64,000 nt of DNA from positions 80,464-144,463 of the forward strand of contig CAXXFJ010000011.1 of the NCBI GenBank assembly GCA_963677415.2. Direction: 5' to 3'. A program made the position numbers and the translations under genes. This DNA comes from JAQUTK01 sp963677415. Its GTDB lineage: Bacteria > Bacteroidota > Bacteroidia > Bacteroidales > JAQUTK01. Below, one piece after another: positions 43,081 through 52,631 of the stretch; positions within the stretch are counted from its first letter, which is position 1, and every line of letters starts with the position of its first letter. The notes beneath the pieces were generated by a model. The model worked only from the letters and a program-made list of their open reading frames with translations, was not told where the DNA came from and made no database searches.

Positions 43081-45798
43081 TTATTTAGTTTCCTTGCTGA
43101 TTATTGCATCTCCTTTAGCATTTGCTTCTTCAATTAGCTTCCTTCCTTTTTCGTTGGCCAGCTCCTTTAGTTTCTTAGATTTTGACCCGGCTTCTTCCAC
43201 CAGCTTCTTTGCTGCTATCTTGGCTGTTGCTTTTGCCAAAGGATTACTTGCTTTTTCGGTGAGTATCTTACCGGCTGCATCCGCTTCAGAGATCAGCTTT
43301 TCTCCGGCAGCATCTGCTTCTTCCACTAGTTTGGCAGCAGTATTAGTTGCTTCATCGACCAATTGAGCTTTTTCCCTCTGTATGGCAGCTGAGGTAGTCG
43401 AATCTTTTCCTCCAAGTGCCTTGAGTATTTTTTGTTCTGCTTTATCTTTAATCGCGTTCAAAGCATCTTTTGCCATGTCTTCAACACCCAATGAAATCTC
43501 CGGTTTGGTAAAGGTGCCTCCGATTTTGACATTAGCTGTCGAAAGCATTCCTCCAAGATTAACTTTGGCTGGTAAGGTTACTTTTGCAGTGTAGGCAATA
43601 GTCTGATCCAAACCAGTGCTTCCACTGAGGTTCATCTTGATGTCTCCGGATTGGAGATTAAAGGCATCTGTTGTAACCCGTCCGTCCTGAATGGTGAAAG
43701 GTATGTTGATGTCTTTTGCTGAGATAGTCTTCAGCTTATCGTTGCCCAGTTTTTCAGCAAGAAGATCCATTACTTCGACACCAGTGACACTCATTTCCTG
43801 AGAACTAAGATTGCCGGCTGCTTTCATACTTTCAAGGATTGGCATATAGTCACTTTTCAACTGAGTGGTCAGATCCAGATTCGAGGAGAAGTTTCCGCTC
43901 ATATTTTCAAAGATAGGAGCTAGTTTCTGAATCATGTCAAAGGTCTGGAATGTCTTAACAAAAGAGACATTCTTCATGTCTAGTTTGAAGTTTAATTCAG
44001 GTAGTTTTGGATTTAATGCTGTGCTGTAATAACCGTTGACAAGCAAAGATCCTCCAAGTGCATTAGTAATCAGATTGTTAATACTTACTTTTCCGTCTTT
44101 TACATGTATGTTACCTTTTGAATTCGTCATTTCGAGTTTCTCAAACAAGATCTTGCCAAATGTGGCGTTCATGTCAAAATCTATATTTTTAGGCACTTCA
44201 ATAGCTGTAAGTAAGACTGTATCTTCAGTACTTTCCTCTTCACTGCTCATGAAGTTATTCAAGTTGAGATAATTGGATGCAACAGACAACTTGCCTTTTA
44301 GTACATCACCTTTTAAGGCATAGGCAAGCATATTTTCCAGATTTCCGCTTACGGTGAAGTCATTCTTTCCTACCAGGAGTTTGGTCTCTGACAAATTGAT
44401 GTATTGGGGACTAAAGGTCATGAGCATATGCTCAATAATAACTTCAGGAATGCTGTCGCCTATAAACTTCATTTCCTCCACACCCAGAGACCCTTCTGAC
44501 TTAAACTGATCATACTTTTGTTGTTCAACATAGGAATACCTACCGGCAAGATCCAGATTAGCATCCAGTTTGCCTTGAAGCTCCATGCCTTCCAACGGAT
44601 ATATCTGTTTTACAGCTTTCAGATCCAGTTTACCATGAGCTGAGGCTTGAATATTCGGATCGCTGACAGGAGTACTCAGATGTAACTTGAAATCAATCGG
44701 ATTGCCTGCTATGTTAAAATGAAACTTGCTGATATCAATCGTGGTCAAATCTGCAGATCCTCCGGGGTTCTTAAAAGATGCATCCACTTGAATGTCTTTG
44801 ACAGATTGGGGGAGGGAAGGATATTGGAACATGGCATTTCCAATCACAATATTCACATCGAAAGCAGGGAGTGTGTCTCCTTGCATAATACCTTTTGCAG
44901 TAGCTGCAAGTGTGATAGTTCCATCTGTTTTGATAGTCTCAAAATCTTTGTTGTAGATTGACGGAATCAAGGAGAGGATGTCTTTAAACTGAACTTTAGA
45001 TGTATTGACGGTCATGTCCATATCATATCCGTTAGGAAGCATTTTGAACCAACCATTGAGGCTTGTCTGAATAGCATTCAGACTGATAGTATTATCTTTC
45101 AGGGAGAAGAGCATATTGTTCAGGTCAGCTTCGGCAGTGATGTCTGCTTCAATTTTTGCTTTGCTTAGATACGTGATATTGCCCATCGTATAAGATAGTT
45201 CGCCGATAGTTGCATTTGTTTCCATTGTAGTCTGATCTGCAGAAAAGTCACCACTCAGAGTCAGGTTCAGATTGTTGATAAGTGCATCCATCTGTGCTTG
45301 TCGTTCGTCATAATGAATACGGGCATTGGTAATCACCAATTTTTTCAATGCCAGTTTCATCGTGCTACTTTCTCCTGTAGTATCCGTTTCGACTTCTTTG
45401 GCCTCCTTCATGATGTCCCAGTTTGCCTTGCCGTCTGGAAGAACGATAGCATGAATGGTTGGTTCGTTTAATATTACTTTGTTGATTTCGATACCGTTAC
45501 TTCCCATCACACTCATTACATTGACAGCTACCTGAAGCTTCTTGATTGAGAGCAGCGTATCGTTTTCAAATTCTCCAACTCCTGCAATAGAGAGATTGTT
45601 AAGTGTTACGGTCACTTTTGGGAAGTTTCGAATAAAACTCAGATCCAGTGAAGTAAAATCTAATTTGGCACTAAGCATCTTGTTGCTTTCTTTCTTTGCG
45701 ATTTCCAATACTTTACCTTTAAATGCAAAAGGAAGTATAAGTAGTATGGCAAAGAATACAATCAGAACTATACCTGTGATTTTAAAAGTTTTTCTCAT
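43081..45798 (-). CDS. AsmA family envelope protein with charged C-terminal helix
   Basis: 905 residues. One N-terminal membrane anchor (about 7-27, ITGIVLIVFFAILLILPFAF), then a chorein-like AsmA N-domain (about 30-150), a long beta-rich repeat groove, and the AsmA C-domain (about 590-800; GNFSSNLDLTTQLKSDYMPI, SAKDINIPFTIQDGRVTTD). AsmA-like proteins are large periplasmic bridges implicated in lipid transport between membranes. The last ~110 residues are Ala/Glu/Lys-rich with repeats such as LVEEADAAGEKLISEADAAG, predicted as a long helix or coiled coil. Upstream lie miaA and the lpx operon; a lipid-trafficking role fits the neighbourhood but is inferred. Confidence 0.85.
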   Translation of the reverse strand: MRKTFKITGIVLIVFFAILLILPFAFKGKVLEIAKKESNKMLSAKLDFTSLDLSFIRNFPKVTVTLNNLSIAGVGEFENDTLLSIKKLQVAVNVMSVMGSNGIEINKVILNEPTIHAIVLPDGKANWDIMKEAKEVETDTTGESSTMKLALKKLVITNARIHYDERQAQMDALINNLNLTLSGDFSADQTTMETNATIGELSYTMGNITYLSKAKIEADITAEADLNNMLFSLKDNTISLNAIQTSLNGWFKMLPNGYDMDMTVNTSKVQFKDILSLIPSIYNKDFETIKTDGTITLAATAKGIMQGDTLPAFDVNIVIGNAMFQYPSLPQSVKDIQVDASFKNPGGSADLTTIDISKFHFNIAGNPIDFKLHLSTPVSDPNIQASAHGKLDLKAVKQIYPLEGMELQGKLDANLDLAGRYSYVEQQKYDQFKSEGSLGVEEMKFIGDSIPEVIIEHMLMTFSPQYINLSETKLLVGKNDFTVSGNLENMLAYALKGDVLKGKLSVASNYLNLNNFMSSEEESTEDTVLLTAIEVPKNIDFDMNATFGKILFEKLEMTNSKGNIHVKDGKVSINNLITNALGGSLLVNGYYSTALNPKLPELNFKLDMKNVSFVKTFQTFDMIQKLAPIFENMSGNFSSNLDLTTQLKSDYMPILESMKAAGNLSSQEMSVTGVEVMDLLAEKLGNDKLKTISAKDINIPFTIQDGRVTTDAFNLQSGDIKMNLSGSTGLDQTIAYTAKVTLPAKVNLGGMLSTANVKIGGTFTKPEISLGVEDMAKDALNAIKDKAEQKILKALGGKDSTTSAAIQREKAQLVDEATNTAAKLVEEADAAGEKLISEADAAGKILTEKASNPLAKATAKIAAKKLVEEAGSKSKKLKELANEKGRKLIEEANAKGDAIISKETK

Positions 45799-45900
45799 CG
45801 TTACTTATAATTAATCTGTTATAATACTCTTTTTCGAACGAGTTTAGGTCGAAAGATGACCTTATTCTTTAGTAACGGTTCTGTTAAGGAAGTTATTGTT

Positions 45901-46809
45901 CTACTGGTTTTCAATATGTTGAAGGATTTCCTGCTGCTCATCCGGGTGGAACCAGGTAATCTCAGGATCACGTTTAAACCAAGTCATCTGTTTACGTGAA
46001 TAAATACGGCTGTTCTGCTTGATTTTTTCAATTGCATAGTCAAGTGTCCACTCTCCGTCAATATACTTGAACAGCTCTTTGTATCCAACTGTATTAAGCG
46101 CATTATGATGACGGAAAGGATACAACCGCTTTGCTTCTTCGAGCAAACCTTTTCTCATCATTTCATCTACCCTTTGATTGATACGTTGATACAATACTTC
46201 GCGTTCCAGAATGAGTCCTATCTTTATTATGTTGAACGGACGCTCTGCTTTCTTGTTCGTGCGGAATGAAGTATATGTTTTCCCGCTTGTCAGACAGATT
46301 TCCAATGCGTGAAGCACACGCTTGTGATTCTTCAGGTCAACAATCTGGTAATATTCGGGGTCTAGTTTAAATAGTCTTTTTTGCATCGGTTCCAGCCCTT
46401 CTTCTTCATATTCTCTAACCAGCTGGAGACGAATCTCATTATTGACATTTGGAAGATAATCAATACTGTTGCAGACGGCATCAAGATACATCATCGAACC
46501 ACCGCACATCAATAGGGTATCTTTTTGTTGAAAGAGTGTATCGAGAGTTTTCATCACCAATTCCTCAAATTGCCAGGCATTGAAATAGTGATCAATATCC
46601 AAAATCCCAACAAAGTAATGTTCAATACCTTGTTGTTCATGAAGGGTAGGAGCCGCTGTTCCAATGACCATTTCCTTGTATATCTGCCGAGAATCGGCAG
46701 ATAGAATCGGAGAATGAAAATGTTTTGCCAACTTCAGACTTAAGTCTGTTTTTCCAACTCCTGTAGGACCCAGCAGAACAATTAACGTCTTCTTTTTAGA
46801 GCATGTCAT
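45901..46809 (-). CDS. miaA: tRNA dimethylallyltransferase
   Basis: 302 residues from ATG 46809 (MTCSKKKTLIVLLGPTGVGK). It adds the isopentenyl group to A37 of tRNAs reading UNN codons. P-loop LLGPTGVGKTDLSLKLA, the SADSRQIYKEMVIGTAAPT substrate site, and ALNTVGYKELFKYIDGEW plus QMTWFKRDPEITWF at the C-terminus are all typical. The ATG 18 bases earlier (46827) is also possible; both overlap the end of the preceding gene, so translation is probably coupled. Confidence 0.93.
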   Translation of the reverse strand: MTCSKKKTLIVLLGPTGVGKTDLSLKLAKHFHSPILSADSRQIYKEMVIGTAAPTLHEQQGIEHYFVGILDIDHYFNAWQFEELVMKTLDTLFQQKDTLLMCGGSMMYLDAVCNSIDYLPNVNNEIRLQLVREYEEEGLEPMQKRLFKLDPEYYQIVDLKNHKRVLHALEICLTSGKTYTSFRTNKKAERPFNIIKIGLILEREVLYQRINQRVDEMMRKGLLEEAKRLYPFRHHNALNTVGYKELFKYIDGEWTLDYAIEKIKQNSRIYSRKQMTWFKRDPEITWFHPDEQQEILQHIENQ

Positions 46810-47356
46810 CTCCACTTTGGTTTCCACTACTTGGGTCTAATACGTCAAATCCTTCATCATCCAACTCATTGAGGTCAAAGTCTTCATCCCCATAGAACGA
46901 TTCATCTGTATCAATAAGAGGAGTCTGAGTCGCAATTAATTCGTCAAAGTCCGTTTCTTGCTTAGGTGGAAGACCTTTTGATAAAGTGCATTTTGCCTGT
47001 TTCAATGACCTGCCTGTTTCAATGTCTTTCAATTCCATAAAGAAAGCACGCTCAGTCAAGTTGTCAAAGATAAATATAAGACGTTGTCCTTCTTCAGAAA
47101 TAAGTTCGCTGAGCCTTGTCTCTTTCATAACCCAGTTGTCCTTGTCGAAACCAGTTTCCATTTCTTCAAGGGTTACTTCTGTCTCTTTCTCCCAATCATA
47201 GGTGCAGATAAAGAATGAGGTTAACTGATCCTTTTTGAAATCAACAGATTCAAGGATTGCCTCATTAAGATCAAAGAATGTTGCTTCAGCGTCGATATCA
47301 ATTTTCCGGATAAAATCATCGACTTCGTCTGATATAATAAGAAATTTAAAAATCAT
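46796..47356 (-). CDS. PRiA4_ORF3-like (IS1096 TnpR-family-like) conserved protein
   Basis: 186 residues. An N-terminal beta-alpha domain (IFKFLIISDEVDDFIRKIDI ... TFFDLNEAILESVDF) and a FIFDNLTERAFFMELKDIE strand pair match the pRiA4b ORF-3-like family, followed by an acidic Asp/Glu-rich tail. The family name comes from a mobile-element passenger, but here it is a conserved housekeeping neighbour, in the operon lpxA - this gene - miaA, and nothing nearby is a transposase. Function unknown. Confidence 0.75.
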   Translation of the reverse strand: MIFKFLIISDEVDDFIRKIDIDAEATFFDLNEAILESVDFKKDQLTSFFICTYDWEKETEVTLEEMETGFDKDNWVMKETRLSELISEEGQRLIFIFDNLTERAFFMELKDIETGRSLKQAKCTLSKGLPPKQETDFDELIATQTPLIDTDESFYGDEDFDLNELDDEGFDVLDPSSGNQSGDDML

Positions 47357-47383
47357 AATATGTCCCTTTCAAGTTCTTAATGA

Positions 47384-48163
47384 TTAACTAAAATAGCTTT
47401 TAATAATACCTCTCGATGAATTTTTTACAAATGTGATCACCTCATCGCGTTCTTTTGTTGCCGGAAGTTCTGCTTCAATTCGGGCAATTGCGTCCGAATT
47501 GTTAAAGCCAGAAAGATACAGGTATCGATAAATTTCCTGGATGTCTCTGATTTGTTCATTGGTATATCCTCTTCTTCTCAAACCGATGGAGTTGATTCCT
47601 GCATACGAGAGAGGCTCACGGCCGGCTGTAATAAAAGGAGGTATATCCTTATTTACATGTGAACCACCCTGAAGCATGATATGTGCTCCAATATGAGTAA
47701 ATTGATGTATCAGACAGCCCCCACTGATGATAGCATAATCGTCAATCACAACTTCTCCGGCAAGTTGGGTCGCATTAGAGATAATAATGTTATTGCCTAG
47801 TTTGCAGTCATGTGCAATATGGTTATATGCCATGATGAGACAGTTATTCCCAATGACGGTTTTGCCTTTCGATGCAGTACCTCTGTTTACAGTTACAAAT
47901 TCACGTATAGTAGTATTGTCTCCGATTTCTGCAGTCGTTTCTTCTCCCGAAAATTTCAGGTCTTGAGGGATGCCTCCAATAACAGCTCCGTTGCAAATCA
48001 GGCAATTCTTTCCAATCCGGCTTCCCTCGAGAATCGATGCATTTGAGCAGATTCGTGTTCCTTCTCCAATAATCACATTTTTATCTATCGTAACAAATGG
48101 ATCAATGACAACATTGGGAGCTATTTTTGCATCGGGATGTATATAGGCTAATGGTTGTTTCAT
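47384..48163 (-). CDS. lpxA: UDP-N-acetylglucosamine acyltransferase
   Basis: 259-residue left-handed beta-helix acyltransferase, first step of lipid A synthesis. Hexapeptide repeats run from IHPDAKIAPNVVIDPFVTI to about residue 180; the catalytic His is in LIMAYNHIAHDCKLGNN (about residue 120), and GINSIGLRRRGYTNEQIRDI opens the C-terminal helical part. Five bases after lpxC/fabZ. Full length. Confidence 0.96.
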   Translation of the reverse strand: MKQPLAYIHPDAKIAPNVVIDPFVTIDKNVIIGEGTRICSNASILEGSRIGKNCLICNGAVIGGIPQDLKFSGEETTAEIGDNTTIREFVTVNRGTASKGKTVIGNNCLIMAYNHIAHDCKLGNNIIISNATQLAGEVVIDDYAIISGGCLIHQFTHIGAHIMLQGGSHVNKDIPPFITAGREPLSYAGINSIGLRRRGYTNEQIRDIQEIYRYLYLSGFNNSDAIARIEAELPATKERDEVITFVKNSSRGIIKSYFS

Positions 48164-48168
48164 TTTAA

Positions 48169-49554
48169 TTATTGTTTGTTTTTTACAATTTGAGCCATAA
48201 ATTCAGCTTCGGCAACGATCTTATCTCCCACAAAAGCATATCCCTTCATGCAAGCGATACCACGACGGATGGGAGAAACGAATTCAAGATGAAACAGGAT
48301 AGTATCTCCCGGGACTACCTTCTGTCGGAATTTTACGCCATCAATTTTCAAAAAGTAGGTTGAATAGAGTTGTGGGTCTTTGACACTGTTTAGTACCAAT
48401 AAGCCTCCTACCTGAGCCATCGCTTCCACAAGTAAGACACCTGGCATGACAGGCTCTTGTGGGAAATGTCCGACAAAGAATGTTTCGTTGACAGAAGCAT
48501 TCTTAAGTCCAACTATATACGTTTCACCCAAGCCAATGATTTTATCGACCATCAAAAAGGGCCAACGGTGTGGCAGAAGTTCGCGGATTCGATTAATATC
48601 CATGACAGGAGCAGCATCTGGATTATACTCAGGACTTTGTACCTCTACACGTTTCAGATACTTACGAATTCCTTTTGTTACCTGACTGTTAACTGTATGA
48701 CCAGGGCATGTTGCAATTACTTTTCCTTTGAAGGGTCTTCCAATAAGAGCAAAATCTCCAATCAGATCAAGCAACTTATGCCTGGCAGGTTCATTCTCAT
48801 AAACAAGAGATTTGTGATTCAGATAGCCAGTCTTATTTTCTTTTAGATGTGGCTGACCCATCAAGTCGGCCAAAGAATTCACATCTTCATTAGGAAGTAG
48901 TTCATCATAAATGACTATTGCGTTATCAAGATCTCCGCCCTTGATCAGATTACGATCGAGCAAGGGCTTAATCTCTCGGACAAAAACAAATGTGCGGCAA
49001 CTTGCAATTTCTTTGCCGAAATCACTCAGATTATCTAACGTAGCATATTGATTTTTAAGAATACTTGAAGGGTAGCTTACCAGTGTATGGACACTAAATT
49101 TGTCATCAGGAAGAATAACAATAGATGAACCTTTGCCATCGGAATATTCGATCTTATTTTTAACAACAAAATATTTCTTATCTGCATCTTGTTCTACCGT
49201 TCCAACCTTAAGAATATTCTCCATATACAGACGTGAACTGCCATCTAGAATTGGGAACTCAGGTGCATTCACTTCAATGATACAATTGTCAATCTCTGAA
49301 GCGTACAGGGCTGCCATCGAATGTTCGATAGTACTTACATGTACATTGTTATTTGCAATAGTTGTACCCCTTGATGTATCAACTATATTTTCTGCGACAG
49401 CATCAATTAATACTGGGATCTCCAAGTCAATACGTTTAACTACATAGCCTGTATTAATCTCTGCAGGCAGAAGAGTGATAGTAATATCAAGTCCTGTATG
49501 CAAGCCTTTACCACTGAGAGTAAATCCCTCTTTTAGCGTTCTCTGTTTTGACAT
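48169..49554 (-). CDS. lpxC/fabZ: Bifunctional UDP-3-O-acyl-GlcNAc deacetylase / 3-hydroxyacyl-ACP dehydratase
   Basis: 461-residue fusion typical of Bacteroidetes. The LpxC half (1-~300) has GKGLHTGLDITITLLPAEIN, the zinc-site STIEHSMAALYASEIDNC, NEPARHKLLDLIGDFALIG and CPGHTVNSQ. The FabZ half (~310-461) has ELLPHRWPFLMVDKIIGLG with the catalytic His and FVGHFPQEPVMPGVLLVEAM with the catalytic Glu. It does the committed step of lipid A synthesis and, in fatty acid synthesis, dehydration of 3-hydroxyacyl-ACP. Six bases after lpxD. Confidence 0.97.
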   Translation of the reverse strand: MSKQRTLKEGFTLSGKGLHTGLDITITLLPAEINTGYVVKRIDLEIPVLIDAVAENIVDTSRGTTIANNNVHVSTIEHSMAALYASEIDNCIIEVNAPEFPILDGSSRLYMENILKVGTVEQDADKKYFVVKNKIEYSDGKGSSIVILPDDKFSVHTLVSYPSSILKNQYATLDNLSDFGKEIASCRTFVFVREIKPLLDRNLIKGGDLDNAIVIYDELLPNEDVNSLADLMGQPHLKENKTGYLNHKSLVYENEPARHKLLDLIGDFALIGRPFKGKVIATCPGHTVNSQVTKGIRKYLKRVEVQSPEYNPDAAPVMDINRIRELLPHRWPFLMVDKIIGLGETYIVGLKNASVNETFFVGHFPQEPVMPGVLLVEAMAQVGGLLVLNSVKDPQLYSTYFLKIDGVKFRQKVVPGDTILFHLEFVSPIRRGIACMKGYAFVGDKIVAEAEFMAQIVKNKQ

Positions 49555-49560
49555 AGATTT

Positions 49561-50601
49561 TTATTTTGCAATAGATAATTTTAAAGCTTCAATTTCTTTT
49601 TGCAGCATGGATACTGTTTTGTACAGTTCCGGCAGCTTCTTATAAACAACATTTGACCGGGCAAAGTCTTTAATGTCTATGGCGGGAGCACCCAAAAGTG
49701 AAGATGCTATTTTGACATCTCCACTGACACCGGCTTGTGCGCCAATATTACTGCGAGCAGCTACATGAATATGACCTGCAAATCCGACCTGCCCACCGAC
49801 CATGCACCATTCTCCAATTTTTGTAGAACCTGCAATGCCAACCTGTGCTGCCATTACTGTGTGTTCACCAATTTCGACATTGTGAGCTACCTGAATAAGG
49901 TTATCCAGTTTCACACCTTTATGTATATGAGTAGTACCCATAGTGGCGCGGTCTATTGTTGTATTTGCTCCGATTTCAACATTGTCATCAATAGTGACGA
50001 TGCCAATTTGTGGGATCTTTGAATAACCATCAACAGATGGGGCAAATCCAAATCCATCCGATCCGATAACGGATCCCGCATGCAGGATACAGTTATTTCC
50101 AATAATACAACCGTCATAAACCTTTGCTCCGGGGTAGAGGGTTATATTGTCGTAGAGAGTTACATTGTCACCGATATAGACCTGAGGATATATTCTGACG
50201 TCATTACCAATTGTGCAATTTTCGCCTATATAGGAGAACTCTCCGATATAGGCATTTTCACCTATAGTTGAACCGGGAGAGATAAATGCAAGAGAAGAAA
50301 TACCCTTTTTTTTTGGCTTAGCCTGCTCAATCAGATTCAGTAGTGATGCAAGCGAATTATATGCGTTTTCTACTTTAATAAGAGTCGCATCTATGGATTG
50401 CTCAGGAATGAAATCGTTATTTACCAAAACAATACTTGCATGGGTGATATAAATATAAGGCGTGTATTTAGTATTCGCTAAAAAAGTAAGCGTTCCCGAC
50501 TTTCCTTCTTCAATTTTCGAAAGACTGCTTACTCTGACGTTCTCGTTTCCGATTACCTCACCATGCAAGAAGTCTGCTATCTGTCTGGCGGAAAAATCCA
50601 T
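49561..50601 (-). CDS. lpxD: UDP-3-O-(3-hydroxyacyl)glucosamine N-acyltransferase
   Basis: 346 residues. An N-terminal uridine-binding domain (FSARQIADFLHGEVIGN ... GTLTFLANTKYTPYIY) is followed by a hexapeptide-repeat beta-helix; the catalytic His lies in DNLIQVAHNVEIGEHTVMAA. The C-terminal helix follows (PELYKTVSMLQKEIEALK). Third lipid A enzyme. First gene of the lpxD-lpxC/fabZ-lpxA operon; the 110-base gap to pyrF may hold its promoter, but I saw only a weak match there. Confidence 0.96.
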   Translation of the reverse strand: MDFSARQIADFLHGEVIGNENVRVSSLSKIEEGKSGTLTFLANTKYTPYIYITHASIVLVNNDFIPEQSIDATLIKVENAYNSLASLLNLIEQAKPKKKGISSLAFISPGSTIGENAYIGEFSYIGENCTIGNDVRIYPQVYIGDNVTLYDNITLYPGAKVYDGCIIGNNCILHAGSVIGSDGFGFAPSVDGYSKIPQIGIVTIDDNVEIGANTTIDRATMGTTHIHKGVKLDNLIQVAHNVEIGEHTVMAAQVGIAGSTKIGEWCMVGGQVGFAGHIHVAARSNIGAQAGVSGDVKIASSLLGAPAIDIKDFARSNVVYKKLPELYKTVSMLQKEIEALKLSIAK

Positions 50602-50711
50602 GATTCTCTAGTGATTAAGTGTGTTGAAGGCGAAAGGCTCACTGTACAACACAATATTATTATGCAAATAAATGAAAAATAATTGACATAAGATATGAAC
50701 AGACTCATTTT

Positions 50712-51524
50712 TTACATAAGAGAAGCCATTTGCTCCTGAAGATTTCGAGCTTCTTTTCTAGCTTCAGCGGCAAAATCCTCTCCTTTTCCAGCATAGATGA
50801 TTTGTCTGGAAGAGTTTACGAGAAGCCCGTACTGATTATTTTTACCATATTCAAATACCTCTTCCAGACTACCCCCTTGTGCTCCTACACCTGGTACAAG
50901 TAGAAAGTGATTTGGAACTACTTTGCGTACGTCTTCAAATAAACTACCCCTGGTAGCACCCACTACGTACATCAAGTTATCCTCAGTTCCCCAGTTCTGA
51001 GACACACGAAGCACTTTCTCAAAGAGTCGTTCTCCATTAGTATCTTCAGTCATTTGAAAATCCATAGAACCATTGTTTGAGGTAAGAGCCAGTAAAATAA
51101 CCCATTTCCCTTTATACTTTAAAAATGGCTTTACGCTATCTTCTCCCATATATGGAGCAACAGTGACAGCATCAAGGTCAAGATGTCCGAAAAATGTTTC
51201 AGCATACATCTCAGACGTATTCCCAATATCACCCCGCTTTGCATCTGCAATGATAAAAATATCAGGGAAATTTACCTTTATATAGTTGACTGTTTTTTCA
51301 AAAGCATTCCATCCGGTAAGTCCTAAACTCTCGTAGAATGCGAGATTTGGTTTATATGCAACACATAAATCGTGTGTTGCATCAATGATTGCCTTGTTAA
51401 ACGCAAATATAGGATCCTCCTCTTTCAGAAGATGTACAGGTATTTTCTTCAGATCTGTATCTAGTCCAATGCATAAAAAGGATTTCTTACGTTGAATGTT
51501 TGCGGCTAATTCTGATTTGTTCAT
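50712..51524 (-). CDS. pyrF: Orotidine 5'-phosphate decarboxylase (type 2)
   Basis: 270 residues; last step of UMP synthesis. CIGLDTDLKKIPVHLL at the N-terminus, AFNKAIIDATHDLCVAYKPN, and the catalytic lysine in IIADAKRGDIGNTSEMYAE identify the longer subfamily 2. LLVPGVGAQGGSLEEVFEYG binds phosphate. Last gene of the purC-to-pyrF operon, 15 bases after prfA. Confidence 0.95.
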   Translation of the reverse strand: MNKSELAANIQRKKSFLCIGLDTDLKKIPVHLLKEEDPIFAFNKAIIDATHDLCVAYKPNLAFYESLGLTGWNAFEKTVNYIKVNFPDIFIIADAKRGDIGNTSEMYAETFFGHLDLDAVTVAPYMGEDSVKPFLKYKGKWVILLALTSNNGSMDFQMTEDTNGERLFEKVLRVSQNWGTEDNLMYVVGATRGSLFEDVRKVVPNHFLLVPGVGAQGGSLEEVFEYGKNNQYGLLVNSSRQIIYAGKGEDFAAEARKEARNLQEQMASLM

Positions 51525-51539
51525 ATTCTGTCTGCTAGT

Positions 51540-52631
51540 TTATAACTCACTTTCCTTTAAACGTTCTGCATTTTCTGCAACAATCAGTTGGTCGATGCAG
51601 TTTTGAATATCTCCTCCCATGAATGCGGATAAATTATATATGGTGTAATTGATCCGATGATCAGTAATTCTTCCCTGTGGATAGTGATATGTACGTATCT
51701 TAGCAGATCGGTCACCAGTTGAAACCATTGTTTTTCTTTTGCCGGCAATCTCATCCATATACTTTTGATATTCCATATTGTAGATTCGGCTTCGCAACTC
51801 AACCATAGCTTTAGCCTTGTTTTTTATCTGAGACTTTTCATCTTGGCACTGTACCGTGATTCCGGTAGGTAAGTGGACTAGTCGAATTGCTGAGTAAGTG
51901 GTGTTGACAGATTGTCCACCGTGACCGGATGCACAGAAGATATCCGTCCGGATATCATTTTCATTGAGGTCGATGTCAAATTCTTCAGCTTCGGGAAGAA
52001 CAGCAACCGTTGCTGCTGAGGTGTGAATCCTTCCTTGTGTTTCTGTCGCAGGAACTCGCTGTACCCGGTGTACTCCACTCTCATATTTCAACGTTCCATA
52101 CACTTTATCTCCACTTACAGAAAATATGATTTCTTTATAACCTCCTGAAGTGCCTTCGGTGAAACTGGTGATTTCAACTTTCCATCCTTTATTCTCACAA
52201 TATTTTGAGTACATCCGGAAAAGATCTCCCGCAAAAATTGCAGCTTCATTTCCACCAGTTCCTCCACGAATCTCCATAATGGCATTCTTGTCATCCTGAG
52301 AATCTGCTGGTACGAGAAGTAATTTGATTTCTTCTTCGATCTCAGGCAAGCGTTTCTGGTAGTTGTTCAGTTCTTCACGTACATATTCCTTCATTTCAGG
52401 ATCATCTTCATCCTTCACCATAATTTTTGCTTCATCAATAGCTTGACAAACAGAGATATATTCTTGTCGCGCTTTTGCTATGCATTCCAGGTCGTGGTAT
52501 TCCTTTGTGAGTTTTACAAAACGTTTACGGTCTGCAATTACCTCAGGATCTGTTATAAAAGTGGATACTTCTTCATAACGGTTTACCAAACCGTTTAGTT
52601 TATCCAGAAAAGTGTTATAGTCTGCCATCAA
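51540..52631 (-). CDS. prfA: Peptide chain release factor 1
   Basis: 363 residues. The codon-recognition motif is in RVQRVPATETQGRIHTSAAT (PAT as in RF1, reading UAA/UAG), and the hydrolysis motif GGQ in FCASGHGGQSVNTTYSAIR. N-terminal helical domain normal. It abuts purM with no gap. No frameshift site is present (that is a feature of prfB). Confidence 0.96.
   Translation of the reverse strand: MMADYNTFLDKLNGLVNRYEEVSTFITDPEVIADRKRFVKLTKEYHDLECIAKARQEYISVCQAIDEAKIMVKDEDDPEMKEYVREELNNYQKRLPEIEEEIKLLLVPADSQDDKNAIMEIRGGTGGNEAAIFAGDLFRMYSKYCENKGWKVEITSFTEGTSGGYKEIIFSVSGDKVYGTLKYESGVHRVQRVPATETQGRIHTSAATVAVLPEAEEFDIDLNENDIRTDIFCASGHGGQSVNTTYSAIRLVHLPTGITVQCQDEKSQIKNKAKAMVELRSRIYNMEYQKYMDEIAGKRKTMVSTGDRSAKIRTYHYPQGRITDHRINYTIYNLSAFMGGDIQNCIDQLIVAENAERLKESEL

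Noticed and set aside
46796..47356. IS1096 TnpR-type name as evidence of a mobile element
   Set aside because: Only the family name is mobile-element-related. The gene lies in a stable lpxA-miaA operon, with no transposase or terminal repeats.
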